Assembly (NCBI GenBank): GCA_023246985.1
Contig: JAHFHJ010000015.1
Location: forward strand, 1-16,582
Source: Candidatus Omnitrophota bacterium
Lineage (GTDB): Bacteria; Omnitrophota; Omnitrophia; Omnitrophales; Aquincolibacteriaceae
Direction: 5' to 3'
DNA length: 16,582 bases
Under the pieces are notes generated by a model that had not been told where the DNA came from, ran no database searches, and saw only the letters and a list, made by a program, of their open reading frames with translations. The translations under genes were made by a program, and so were the position numbers. This document shows, piece after piece, positions 1-6,519 of the stretch; the stretch's first letter is position 1; each line of letters begins with the position of its first letter.

Positions 1-557
1 TAGTGCTTACCTTCGTGATCGGAGGCTATTTCAAAAAAGGAGCCAATGAATGGAAAATCCAGTTCGGCTATCTGAATGGTCTCGATAGCAGTGCGCCTGT
101 TTATTACGCAGGCCGCGAAGTCGGGAAGGTAGATAGTATCCAGATCCTTCCGGGAGAGCCGCGGCCAATCCTCGTGACGGTCAAGGTTTCAAAGAATGCT
201 TATGTGCGAAAGGATAGCGTGGCCTATATCGACACGCTGGGGATGATGGGAGAAAAATTTGTTGAGATCTCCGTCGGATCCCCGGAGGCTCCCGCGATGG
301 AGACCGGTACCGTGATTCAAGGGATCGATCCGATCGCGATGCATGTGATAATCCGCAAGATGAATCTCCTGGCGGATGAAGTGTCGACGATGACCGAGAA
401 TTTGAATCCGTTATTAAAGACCGTGAACGATGTGGTGGGAGGGAACAAAGAGGAGATTTCCAAAAGCATCGCCAATCTGCACGAAGTGAGCGCCAATTTA
501 CGGGATATGACCGCGGATCTGAAACTGCATCCCTGGCGTTTAATCCGCAAAGGTTGA
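1..557 (+). CDS. mlaD: MlaD-like MCE-domain protein of an ABC lipid transport system (5' partial)
   Basis: The gene enters from the left edge; in-frame codons begin at base 3 and the true start lies upstream. The first visible residues (LTFVIGGYF) look like the end of the single N-terminal membrane anchor usual in MlaD. An MCE domain follows at about visible residues 18-105, with the pattern GLDSSAPVYYAGREVGKV matching the family's G-x-V-x-Y-x-G-x-x-V-G core. After it comes a helical tail rich in Asn, Leu and Glu. MCE proteins are the periplasmic substrate-binding subunits of Mla-type phospholipid ABC transporters, which maintain outer-membrane asymmetry. The expected permease and ATPase genes (mlaE, mlaF) would be upstream, outside the window. 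The TIGR04073-like gene begins 14 bp downstream, so co-transcription is likely. The family call is firm; the symbol is by family, and the true substrate is unknown. Confidence 0.85.
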   Translation, partial: VLTFVIGGYFKKGANEWKIQFGYLNGLDSSAPVYYAGREVGKVDSIQILPGEPRPILVTVKVSKNAYVRKDSVAYIDTLGMMGEKFVEISVGSPEAPAMETGTVIQGIDPIAMHVIIRKMNLLADEVSTMTENLNPLLKTVNDVVGGNKEEISKSIANLHEVSANLRDMTADLKLHPWRLIRKG

Positions 558-570
558 TAAGGAGATTCCC

Positions 571-909
571 ATGCGTTTTATCATAGCGCTTGCATGGATC
601 ATGTCGACAGTACTTCCGATGCCTCCGGCTTCGGCCGAAGAAACGACGGGAGATTATATGGATGGGATCGGGACCCAATTCGGCCGTGGCCTCGAAAATA
701 TCGTGACCAGCCTCGCCGAGATTCCGTGCACGGTTCATGCAGATATGAAAGATCAAGGCAATTCCGGATTTTTTACGGGATTTGGCAAGGGGACGCTTTT
801 GATGTTGCGCCGGATGCTGGTAGGCGTGACGGAAGTCGGGACTTTTTTTATTCCGACGGAGCGGACGATCCCCAGGGTTTGCCACGAAACAAAGCCCTCT
901 GTTGCATAA
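571..909 (+). CDS. Small exported protein, TIGR04073-like (exosortase system-associated family)
   Basis: This is a 112-aa protein. Residues 1-22 form a good signal peptide (hydrophobic stretch, then a signal peptidase site after PASA). The mature part carries the pattern GRGLENIVTSLAEIPCTV (about 34-51), then a glycine-rich GFFTGFGKGTLLMLRRMLVGV stretch in two parts and TEVGTFFIP near the end. This matches, from memory, the small family named TIGR04073, exosortase system-associated. The protein is presumably periplasmic or envelope-associated; its molecular role is unknown. Start choice: AAGGAG at 559-564 lies 6 nt before the ATG. It follows the mlaD-like gene closely and probably shares its transcript, which hints at an envelope role. 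No exosortase or PEP-CTERM protein is visible in this window. Confidence 0.7.
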   Translation: MRFIIALAWIMSTVLPMPPASAEETTGDYMDGIGTQFGRGLENIVTSLAEIPCTVHADMKDQGNSGFFTGFGKGTLLMLRRMLVGVTEVGTFFIPTERTIPRVCHETKPSVA

Positions 910-964
910 AAAACTCGTCGCGTATCAGCAGAACAATTTTTCAAGAATTTTTCAGGATTGTGTC

Positions 965-994
965 TTGACGGTGGCGTGCGGGTCTTCCTATAAT
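965..994 (+). promoter_or_regulatory. Sigma70-type promoter for the DUF4870-like gene
   Basis: TTGACG (965-970), an 18-bp spacer, and a perfect TATAAT (989-994). Transcription would start near base 1001, about 20 nt before the ATG of the next gene. This is one of the best promoter matches in the window and separates the mlaD/TIGR04073 pair from the next unit. Confidence 0.75.
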
Positions 995-1020
995 ACCCCG
1001 CGTGTTCAAATGAAGGAAAA

Positions 1021-1365
1021 ATGATGACCCCCAATAAGAAAGAAGCCGCGCCCAACGATCCCGAAGTCCGGGACGCTCAATTTTTTGCGGCCATCGGCTA
1101 TTTAAGTTTTCTTTGTTTTGTACCGCTTACGCTTAAAAAAGAGAACAAGTTCGCGCTTTTTCACGGGAAGCAGGCCTTGGTGCTTTTTATCCTGGAACTG
1201 GCGGCAGCGATCCTCAAGGTTATTCCCGCACTCGGAGATCTGGTGTTTACGCTTTCGTTCGTGGTGTTCGGGATCCTTTCACTGGTCGGGATCGTCAAAG
1301 TCCTGATGGGGGAGAAGTGGGAGATCCCGGTGATCCATGAGATCGCTGAAAAGATCACATTCTAA
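1021..1365 (+). CDS. DUF4870-like small membrane protein
   Basis: This 114-aa protein has three predicted membrane segments at about residues 22-38, 51-68 and 74-96. Between the first and second is the pattern ENKFALFHGKQALVLFI, the F-x-x-F-H-x-K-Q-A signature typical of DUF4870/Tic20-like small membrane proteins. The C-terminus ends with the family-like IPVIHEIAEKI. The biochemical function is unknown. There are two adjacent ATG codons (1021 and 1024). AAGGA at 1013-1017 is 3 nt from the first and 6 nt from the second, so the second may be the real start (113 aa). It has its own strong promoter and a 69-bp gap to the next gene. Confidence 0.75.
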   Translation: MMTPNKKEAAPNDPEVRDAQFFAAIGYLSFLCFVPLTLKKENKFALFHGKQALVLFILELAAAILKVIPALGDLVFTLSFVVFGILSLVGIVKVLMGEKWEIPVIHEIAEKITF

Positions 1366-1434
1366 GCTGTTAGGAATTGAAACCTCATCGAGCCATATCT
1401 TTTTCTTTAAAATCAGAGATTTTTAAAAGTCAAT

Positions 1435-3006
1435 ATGCTTTCTGGCACTAAAAAAGTTCAAGCGAGCGGACAGGATTGGTTTGTGGTCGTGAATCCTCTC
1501 AAGAGCGAGTTAGAGCGCAACAAGATCGCCCGGGAGATCGCCAAGGCTTTCAGCCTTCCCGTGGATGAGGCGTTCGATCTCGTCGGAAATACCCCCATCA
1601 TTCTGATCGATAATCTTTTGTACGCGACCGCGCTTCAGGTAAAACAGTATTTTCGGAATTCTCAGGCGGATATCGCTGTCAGCAATGATAACTTTTTAAA
1701 GCGGCGATGTTACCGGACCGTCTGGCCGACGCCGCCCAGCCTTGCCTTTCTTCATCCCATGGAACCCGAGGCGGGTCCGTTGCGTAAAAATGAGACGGAG
1801 AAGCTGGGTCGTGATGAAGCGATCCAAGAGATTCGTTCTTGGGGCCAGAACGACGGAGTGTCCCCGGAGCGCGGCGAACGTGCCCCTGCCAAGAATGGAA
1901 TGGCCGCGCAGCATCCCCGGCATTTCCGGGGGATCCTTGAGGAAGAACGGGAACAGCTTCTCAAAGAAAGCCTCGGGTTGAAGGAAAGTCTTGCGCAACT
2001 CCGCAAAGCGCTTGAAAAGACGCAGGCGGAGGCCGCGGAAAAAGAAAAAGAGGTCCAGGCAAGCGAAGGAGTAAAAAAACAGAAAGAAAAAGAAGCCCAA
2101 GAATTACAGACTCTCGTGAATCATGCGGAGGAAAAGTATGAGCTTCTTCGCGAAGAATTCCGTCAGACCCGGCAGTATTTTGAGGAAAAACTTGGTTCCC
2201 AGGACCAAAAATCCGAGGAATTTCTTAAGCAGATCGAGGAGCGTGATTTGACCCATAAAGAGCTTTTGCAGGAGAAACAAGCTCTTCAAAAAAGTTTTTA
2301 CGCAGTGAGGAACGATCTTCAACGCGCCCGGGATGAACAGGAACAGTTGCGTCGTGAGTGGGAGAGCCAGGCGGGCCAGTTTCGCAGGGAGCTGGAGAAT
2401 CAAAAGACTCTTGCGGAAGGGCTTCACGCAAAGATCCAGAATCTCGAGGAAGGCAAGAAGATCGTCCAGTCAAGCGAGGCGCGCCTTCTTAAGGAGATAG
2501 AGCTTCAGACGCAGCAGGTTAAGCGTTGGGAGCAGAAATCCTCCGAGTTTGAAAAAGAGGTTCGGCGGTTGCGGGAATCTCTCGAGGATCAGCAGAAGGC
2601 CTGGCAGGTGCGTCTCGCGCAGCTTGAGGCTCGCGAGATGGATCTGGAAAATGCCCGAAAACAGATCCGGCAGCTTCATGGCGAGCTGGACCAGCGTGAA
2701 GCCGTTCAAAAGAAAAATCAACTTCAGGAACAGCTCATGGCCAAAGAGGGGCGTCTTAAGCAGGTCGTCAAGCAGCAGGAGAAAATAGAGTCCGAGATCC
2801 GCGAACGTGAAGAGGAAATGCGAAAACTTTTGGCCGAACAGGAAGTGATCGAGCGGGAAGCTATCGAGGCCAAGCAGGCCCAGCGTCATTTGGCCGAAAA
2901 GGCCAAACATGAAAATTCCGGACTCGAGCATCGCAAAGCCATAAGTCCCGCACGAGATTCTGAAAGCCACGTGTTCCGTTCGCATCCTGAGGCCGTCGAT
3001 GATTGA
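1435..3006 (+). CDS. Long coiled-coil protein with an N-terminal L7/L12- or ClpS-like domain
   Basis: This 523-aa protein has two parts. Residues about 14-97 form a compact domain with the pattern NKIAREIAKAFSLPVDEAFD, then DLVGNTPIILIDN and LQVKQYFRNSQADIAVSND. The order (helix, short loop, EA-x-DLV, strand, Q/E-rich helix, terminal beta strand) resembles the ribosomal protein L7/L12 C-terminal or ClpS fold; this is inference from pattern, not a proven family match. A conserved-looking RRCYRTVWP stretch closes it, followed by a low-complexity linker. From about residue 165 to 495 it is almost continuously charged heptad coiled coil rich in E, K, Q and R. It has no signal peptide or membrane segment, so it is probably cytoplasmic and may be a scaffold. 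The start is weakly supported: no clear Shine-Dalgarno precedes the ATG at 1435. It overlaps the BFN gene by 8 nt. Confidence 0.75.
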   Translation: MLSGTKKVQASGQDWFVVVNPLKSELERNKIAREIAKAFSLPVDEAFDLVGNTPIILIDNLLYATALQVKQYFRNSQADIAVSNDNFLKRRCYRTVWPTPPSLAFLHPMEPEAGPLRKNETEKLGRDEAIQEIRSWGQNDGVSPERGERAPAKNGMAAQHPRHFRGILEEEREQLLKESLGLKESLAQLRKALEKTQAEAAEKEKEVQASEGVKKQKEKEAQELQTLVNHAEEKYELLREEFRQTRQYFEEKLGSQDQKSEEFLKQIEERDLTHKELLQEKQALQKSFYAVRNDLQRARDEQEQLRREWESQAGQFRRELENQKTLAEGLHAKIQNLEEGKKIVQSSEARLLKEIELQTQQVKRWEQKSSEFEKEVRRLRESLEDQQKAWQVRLAQLEAREMDLENARKQIRQLHGELDQREAVQKKNQLQEQLMAKEGRLKQVVKQQEKIESEIREREEEMRKLLAEQEVIEREAIEAKQAQRHLAEKAKHENSGLEHRKAISPARDSESHVFRSHPEAVDD

Positions 3007-3403
3007 GCTGGTTTTAAGCAAGATCAAGGTAGATGAGAACCGTCACGAGCAACTTGTGGTCTTCCGGGAAAAGGACGGGAATCGATTTTTGCCCGTGGTA
3101 ATCGGATTACCCGAGATCCATGCCATCAAGCTCAAGCTGGGCAATGTGAAGCCGCCCCGGCCGATGACCCACGATCTGATGCTTAAGATCATCCAGGAGC
3201 TTGGCGGCAAACTCCAAAAAGTCGTGATCGACAAGCTGGAGAACAAGACATTCCACGCGAAGCTTTATATTCTCAAAGAAGCAGGACAGGAAGTGATGAT
3301 CGATTCACGCCCGTCGGATAGCGTCGCGATCGCACTGCGCGCACAAGTTCCGGTTTTTGCCGAAGACGAAATATTGAATACGGCGAGCGTTTACGAGGTT
3401 TAA
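2999..3403 (+). CDS. Bifunctional nuclease (BFN/DUF151) family protein
   Basis: This 134-aa protein covers the full single BFN/DUF151 domain. Motifs visible are LPVVIGLPEIHAI (31-43), RPMTHDLM (54-61) and the signature IDSRPSDSVAIALR (101-114). The DUF151 family was named from a plant bifunctional nuclease and is widespread in bacteria as a short stand-alone domain; the bacterial cellular role is poorly defined. The ATG lies 8 nt inside the end of the coiled-coil gene, so translation is probably coupled. The trxB-like gene starts 4 nt after its stop, suggesting a coiled-coil/BFN/trxB transcript. Confidence 0.88.
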   Translation: MIELVLSKIKVDENRHEQLVVFREKDGNRFLPVVIGLPEIHAIKLKLGNVKPPRPMTHDLMLKIIQELGGKLQKVVIDKLENKTFHAKLYILKEAGQEVMIDSRPSDSVAIALRAQVPVFAEDEILNTASVYEV

Positions 3404-3407
3404 ATTT

Positions 3408-4334
3408 ATGGAAAAAAAAATTTATGATGTGATGATCATCGGAGGAGGCGGAGCGGGATTGACCGCGGCGCTTTATGCTTCCCGCGCGAATCTTTCGACG
3501 ATTCTTTTTGAAAGGCTTGTTCCGGGGGGGCAGATCGCGTCCACGGATCTTGTGGAAAATTATCCGGGGTTCCCGGAAGGCATCCTGGGTCCTGAGATCG
3601 CCCAAAAAATGGAAGCCCAGGCCGTGCGCTATGGCGCGTTCGTTTCGCATGAAGAAGTGATAAACCTTTCCCGCGGGGGAAGCATTTTTGAAGCCGCGAG
3701 CGCCGAAGTAATTTTTTCAGCCCGTTCTGTGATTCTCACCATGGGCGCTTCCTACCGGACGCTCGGAGTTCCCAAAGAGAAGGAACTTACGGGAAAAGGG
3801 GTTTCGTATTGCGCGACTTGTGATGGAGCTTTTTTCAAGGGCAAAAAGGTCATAGCCGTCGGCGGCGGCGATTCCGCACTCCAAGAAGGAATTTTCCTGA
3901 CCCGATTTGCAGAGCATGTGAGCATTATTCACCGCCGCGATGCTTTGCGCGCCAGCCCGATCCTTCAAGAACGCGCCAAAATAAATCCCAAGATGAACTT
4001 TCTTTGGAATACGGTTGTTGATAAAATCGAAGGCAAGGAAAAGGTTACCTCGGTTCTTTTGAGGAATGTGAAAACGGGAGAGACCCGAAAGTTCCCTACG
4101 GACGGTGTTTTTGTTTTTATCGGGCACAATCCCAACAGCAGTCTCGTAAAGGACTTTGTAATGCTGGATAAAGAAGGGTATGTGGTGACAGATGCCGTTT
4201 ATGCGGCTTCGGTGCCCGGCGTCTTTGCGGCGGGAGAGGTGCGCGAAGGGGCTGTGCGGCAGCTGGTGGCGGCTTGTGGTGAAGGTTGCGCGGCGGCATT
4301 AGCCGCGCAGGCCTATTTAGATAACCCTCGCTGA
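3408..4334 (+). CDS. trxB: Thioredoxin reductase (NADPH, FAD-dependent)
   Basis: At 308 aa this is full length for bacterial TrxB. It transfers electrons from NADPH through FAD and a redox-active disulfide to thioredoxin in the cytoplasm. Domain order is as expected: FAD-binding IIGGGGAG (10-17), the redox pair CATC (C135, C138), the NADPH-binding GGGDSALQE (152-160) with HRRDALRA (175-182), and the C-terminal FAD motif FAAGEVREGAVRQ. In that last motif the usual Asp (GDV) is Glu at residue 277, a conservative change. GAGGT at 3396-3400 lies 7 nt before the ATG. It is tightly linked to the BFN gene upstream (4-nt gap). Low-molecular-weight TrxB-like ferredoxin/NADP reductases lack the CxxC, so the thioredoxin reductase call is well supported. 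Confidence 0.92.
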   Translation: MEKKIYDVMIIGGGGAGLTAALYASRANLSTILFERLVPGGQIASTDLVENYPGFPEGILGPEIAQKMEAQAVRYGAFVSHEEVINLSRGGSIFEAASAEVIFSARSVILTMGASYRTLGVPKEKELTGKGVSYCATCDGAFFKGKKVIAVGGGDSALQEGIFLTRFAEHVSIIHRRDALRASPILQERAKINPKMNFLWNTVVDKIEGKEKVTSVLLRNVKTGETRKFPTDGVFVFIGHNPNSSLVKDFVMLDKEGYVVTDAVYAASVPGVFAAGEVREGAVRQLVAACGEGCAAALAAQAYLDNPR

Positions 4335-4375
4335 GTCTGATGTTTTTATAAAAATTAAATTTGAAAGGAGCCCCC

Positions 4376-4690
4376 ATGAGTTTTGAAAAGGAATTTGAGC
4401 AGAATATGAAACAATTGATGCAGCTTCTTAAAAAAATCATGAGTCAGTATCCGACAGACGGCAGAAATCCCGTTGAGATGATGAAATTTCTCAAAGACAT
4501 GAAAGATAAAAATCTGAATGTGAACATCTTCTTTCTTAATATGTCCCCTCTCTCTCTCGAAGAATTCGATGAGATAGAAGAGATGTTCGAGGAAGGTGCG
4601 ATGGGAGAATATCTCCGGTCGGGCGAGCTGAAGTGCGAGCTCAATACCGATGATCAGGCGTTCCTCAAACAGCACGGCCTGCGTTTCTAA
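4376..4690 (+). CDS. Small acidic protein of unknown function
   Basis: This is a 104-aa protein that I do not recognise. It is highly charged and Met-rich at the N-terminus (helical, residues 1-45). A central stretch NVNIFFLNMSPLSLEEFDEI (about 52-71) is followed by an acidic helix EEMFEEG and a short C-terminal segment ending in LKQHGLRF. There is no signal peptide or membrane segment and no cysteine pair for metal binding. Start choice: GAAAGGAG at 4363-4370 lies 5 nt before the ATG at 4376, so the in-frame TTG at 4361, which overlaps that site, is not the start. It lies 41 bp downstream of trxB and may share its transcript. The strong ribosome binding site and open frame support a real gene. 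Confidence 0.7.
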   Translation: MSFEKEFEQNMKQLMQLLKKIMSQYPTDGRNPVEMMKFLKDMKDKNLNVNIFFLNMSPLSLEEFDEIEEMFEEGAMGEYLRSGELKCELNTDDQAFLKQHGLRF

Positions 4691-4710
4691 TCCCGTTCTC
4701 CATTTAATTT

Positions 4711-4767
4711 TAAGGGTTAACGGTATTGTACCGCAACCCCATAAATTCGAATATCATGCGGTACTAA
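4711..4767 (+). repeat. Inverted repeat, copy A (57 bp)
   Basis: This intergenic element matches the reverse complement of 6427-6483 without gaps. The first 42 bp (4711-4752) are identical at 38 positions, and the whole 57 bp at 47. It contains the palindrome ATTCGAAT (4745-4752), a CGGTATTGTACCG hairpin core (4721-4733) and an outer 8-bp inverted pair GTACCGCA (4728-4735) / TGCGGTAC (4757-4764). It sits between the small acidic gene and the DUF547 gene. The nature is consistent with a dispersed REP-like intergenic repeat. Confidence 0.8.
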
Positions 4768-4779
4768 GAGCATTCCTTT

Positions 4780-5607
4780 ATGTTTCTCAAAAAAAAGTTT
4801 TTTATCGCCGTTTTTCTTTTTCTTGTGGTCATTCCCGCATGCCTCCACGCGACAACGGCCTTTGACCACTCGGTCTGGGATACTTTTCTTAAGCAGCATG
4901 TCAATGAAAGGGGCGAGGTGAATTATCAGGCCGTAGCAGAGGACCCCTCGGCTCTGAACGATTATAGGGCAATTCTGGCGCAGGTGAGTCCGTTTGAAAT
5001 GAAATCATGGCCAAGAGAAGAGACGTTGGCGTTCTGGATGAACGCTTATCACGCGACATTAATCCAATTGGTGGTTGAGAATTACCCCGTGACTTCGGTT
5101 CAGAAGATTCCGGGTTTTTGGGATATTACGGCTCTTCACATCGGCAAAGACGCGAAACACCAGGAACAATACAGTCTCAATGATATCCGGATGCGGAACC
5201 TGATCGCCGTTTACCGGGATGAAAAAATCCACCTGGCGCTTTCATTGGGTGCCCGGGGGGGGCCTAGATTGATGGCCGAGGCTTTTACGGGGCCTAAAGT
5301 GGAAGGGCAGCTTTTTTTGCTGACGCGGCGGTTCGTGAACGACACGAGCTATGTGGATATCACCCCGGGACAGAAGAAGATCCGCATCTCGAAGCTCTTC
5401 CAATGGCATGGAAAGGATTTTAAGCTGGATTTCGGGACTCCGGAGCCGTTGGATAAATTCTCTGCGATCGATACCGCAATACTTTCTTTTTTAGCCTATT
5501 ATCTTGAGGATGAGGCGAAGGTCGAATATTTGCAGCAAGCTCATTATAAGATACAATATCCCGCCTTTGACTGGTCTTTGAACGACCAGCGACTTAAAAC
5601 TGCCTAG
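4780..5607 (+). CDS. Exported DUF547-domain protein
   Basis: This 275-aa protein has an N-terminal signal peptide: KKK at residues 4-6, a strongly hydrophobic core to about residue 20, then a probable cleavage site after HA (24). The DUF547 domain covers about residues 80-220, with FWMNAYHATLIQLVVENYP (85-103), a W/G-rich segment, SLNDIRMRNLI and HLALSLGARGGPRL (151-164). In most family members I know the last motif reads ALNCASxSCPP-like; here the cysteines are absent. DUF547 has no settled biochemical function. The location is probably periplasmic or outer surface. The ribosome site is weak (AAGAG, 4766-4770, 9 nt before the ATG). A run of eight G at 5255-5262 lies inside the motif, but the frame reads correctly on both sides. 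Confidence 0.82.
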   Translation: MFLKKKFFIAVFLFLVVIPACLHATTAFDHSVWDTFLKQHVNERGEVNYQAVAEDPSALNDYRAILAQVSPFEMKSWPREETLAFWMNAYHATLIQLVVENYPVTSVQKIPGFWDITALHIGKDAKHQEQYSLNDIRMRNLIAVYRDEKIHLALSLGARGGPRLMAEAFTGPKVEGQLFLLTRRFVNDTSYVDITPGQKKIRISKLFQWHGKDFKLDFGTPEPLDKFSAIDTAILSFLAYYLEDEAKVEYLQQAHYKIQYPAFDWSLNDQRLKTA

Positions 5608-5623
5608 TCCCACAATACCTATC

Positions 5624-5642
5624 ATCCCGCCAAAGGCGGGAT
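5624..5642 (+). repeat. Perfect short hairpin (ATCCCGCC-AAA-GGCGGGAT)
   Basis: An 8-bp perfect stem with a 3-nt loop lies just after the DUF547 stop codon. A T5 run occurs only about 14 nt downstream, so it is not a canonical intrinsic terminator, though it may end or protect the DUF547 mRNA. Palindromes of the CCCGCC/GGCGGG type are common dispersed intergenic repeats in many bacteria, so it may be one of these. Confidence 0.5.
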
Positions 5643-5702
5643 CGAGCGAGGGGAGTTTTTCGTTTTCCGATGCCTAACCCGTTTTAAGTGAAAGAGTTGC
5701 GG

Positions 5703-5746
5703 CTTTTTTTAAAAGCATTGACAGCCCAGGTGAATTTTCATAAGAT
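5703..5746 (+). promoter_or_regulatory. Promoter of the rplU-rpmA operon with an AT-rich upstream element
   Basis: TTGACA (5718-5723), a 17-bp spacer and TAAGAT (5741-5746). A T/A-only tract at 5704-5714 lies immediately upstream of the -35 box, in the place of an UP element, as expected for a strongly expressed ribosomal protein operon. The predicted start is near 5753, giving a leader of about 26 nt, too short to hold a ribosomal-protein autoregulatory leader RNA. Confidence 0.75.
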
Positions 5747-5778
5747 ACGCGTTCACTTGCAGTCTAAGGAGTCATTCC

Positions 5779-6102
5779 ATGGAAAAATACGCAATTGTTG
5801 AGACGGGTTCCAAACAGTATTTAGTGGAACCCCAGCAAATGATTGAGGTCGAGTTGCTGGGTGTGGCTGAAGGGCAAAAAGAAGTCGTGCTGGATCAAGT
5901 GATGTTGGTGAAGACCGGCGGCCAGATGAAGATCGGGACTCCGGTGATTGCGGGCGCTAAGGTTGTTTGTGAAAATCTTGGAGAGTTTCGGGGGCCCAAG
6001 CTGATCCATTACCGGATGCGCCGCCGCAAGTCATCCCGGCGCAAGCGCGGGCATCGTCAGGATCTGCTTCGCTTGCTTGTCAAAGAGATCGTGATCGCTT
6101 AA
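5779..6102 (+). CDS. rplU: 50S ribosomal protein L21
   Basis: At 107 aa this is the usual L21 length. The N-terminus MEKYAIVETGSKQYLVEP and the central block FRGPKLIHYRMRRRKSSRRK with the following GHRQ match the conserved rRNA-binding parts of L21. It is a structural protein of the large subunit that contacts 23S rRNA. AAGGAG at 5766-5771 lies 7 nt before the ATG. It is first in a two-gene operon with rpmA (19-bp gap), the usual partner, with obgE following after a terminator. Confidence 0.97.
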   Translation: MEKYAIVETGSKQYLVEPQQMIEVELLGVAEGQKEVVLDQVMLVKTGGQMKIGTPVIAGAKVVCENLGEFRGPKLIHYRMRRRKSSRRKRGHRQDLLRLLVKEIVIA

Positions 6103-6121
6103 TCCACTTTTCGAGGGAAAC

Positions 6122-6364
6122 ATGGCACATACAAAAAGTCAGGGAAGTACAACGAATGGAAGAGACTCCAATGCCCAGCGCTTGGGTGTGAAGGCCTACG
6201 GCGGCCAGAAAGTCACTGCCGGTAGCATCATTGTCCGTCAGCGGGGAACGCGTTATCATCCCGGGAATTTTGTCGGGATCGGCACCGATGACACGCTTTT
6301 TGCGAAACGCGACGGCATCGTGGAGTTTCGGGCGAATCGATCTGTTCATATCATCCCTAGTTAA
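6122..6364 (+). CDS. rpmA: 50S ribosomal protein L27
   Basis: At 80 aa this is a typical short bacterial L27. The N-terminus MAHTKSQGSTTNGRDSNAQR follows the family pattern (usually MAHKKGxGSTxNGRDS), whose flexible tail reaches the peptidyl transferase centre. The body contains LGVKAYGGQKVTAGSIIVRQ, RGTRYHPG and GTDDTLFA, all standard. There is no N-terminal extension of the Firmicutes type that needs proteolytic removal. GAGGGAAA precedes the ATG. It is co-transcribed with rplU and followed by a strong terminator. Confidence 0.97.
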   Translation: MAHTKSQGSTTNGRDSNAQRLGVKAYGGQKVTAGSIIVRQRGTRYHPGNFVGIGTDDTLFAKRDGIVEFRANRSVHIIPS

Positions 6365-6383
6365 TCCCATTTCAATAAAGTTA

Positions 6384-6428
6384 AAAAGGCTAAAAAGCGA
6401 TCCAAAGCTTTTTGGCCTTTTCTTTTTT
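6384..6428 (+). terminator. Intrinsic terminator of the rplU-rpmA operon
   Basis: A 15-bp stem pairs 6384-6398 with 6407-6421 (AAAAGGC T AAAAAGC against GCTTTTT G GCCTTTT, with one T-G wobble) around an 8-nt loop. It is followed by CTTTTTT. It begins about 20 nt after the rpmA stop codon. Confidence 0.9.
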
Positions 6429-6483
6429 AGTATCATAGAACATTCGAATCTATAGGGTTGCGGTACAACACCGTTCACCCTTA
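6427..6483 (-). repeat. Inverted repeat, copy B (57 bp)
   Basis: Copy B is the reverse-complement partner of 4711-4767, with 47 of 57 positions identical and no gaps; the best part is 6442-6483 (38 of 42). It begins in the T tract of the rpmA terminator and ends 36 bp before obgE. The ATTCGAAT palindrome and the CGGT...ACCG hairpin core are kept. The outer inverted pair of copy A is only partly kept. Confidence 0.8.
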
Positions 6484-6519
6484 AACAAATCAAATCGAGA
6501 ACGGCATGAGAGGAGTTGT

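Noticed and set aside
181..885. Long antisense open frame (234 codons) over mlaD and the TIGR04073-like gene.
   Set aside because: It is Arg/Ser/Pro rich with no family pattern and lies opposite two good genes; it is a composition shadow.
1377..1434. Promoter before the coiled-coil gene (TTGAAA with TAAAAT).
   Set aside because: The spacing of 25 bp is too long, and no other -35 fits the TAAAAT.
1752..2100. Overlapping frames on both strands inside the coiled-coil gene.
   Set aside because: They come from the repetitive Glu/Lys/Gln codons of the coiled coil read in other frames.
4711..6483. Inverted repeats as ends of a transposon.
   Set aside because: The enclosed genes are DUF547, rplU and rpmA with no transposase, and no target duplication was seen at the outer edges.
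6442..6483. tRNA-like T-loop (ATTCGAATCT) in the repeat.
   Set aside because: The sequence is only the palindrome ATTCGAAT; no cloverleaf, anticodon arm or acceptor stem can be formed around it.
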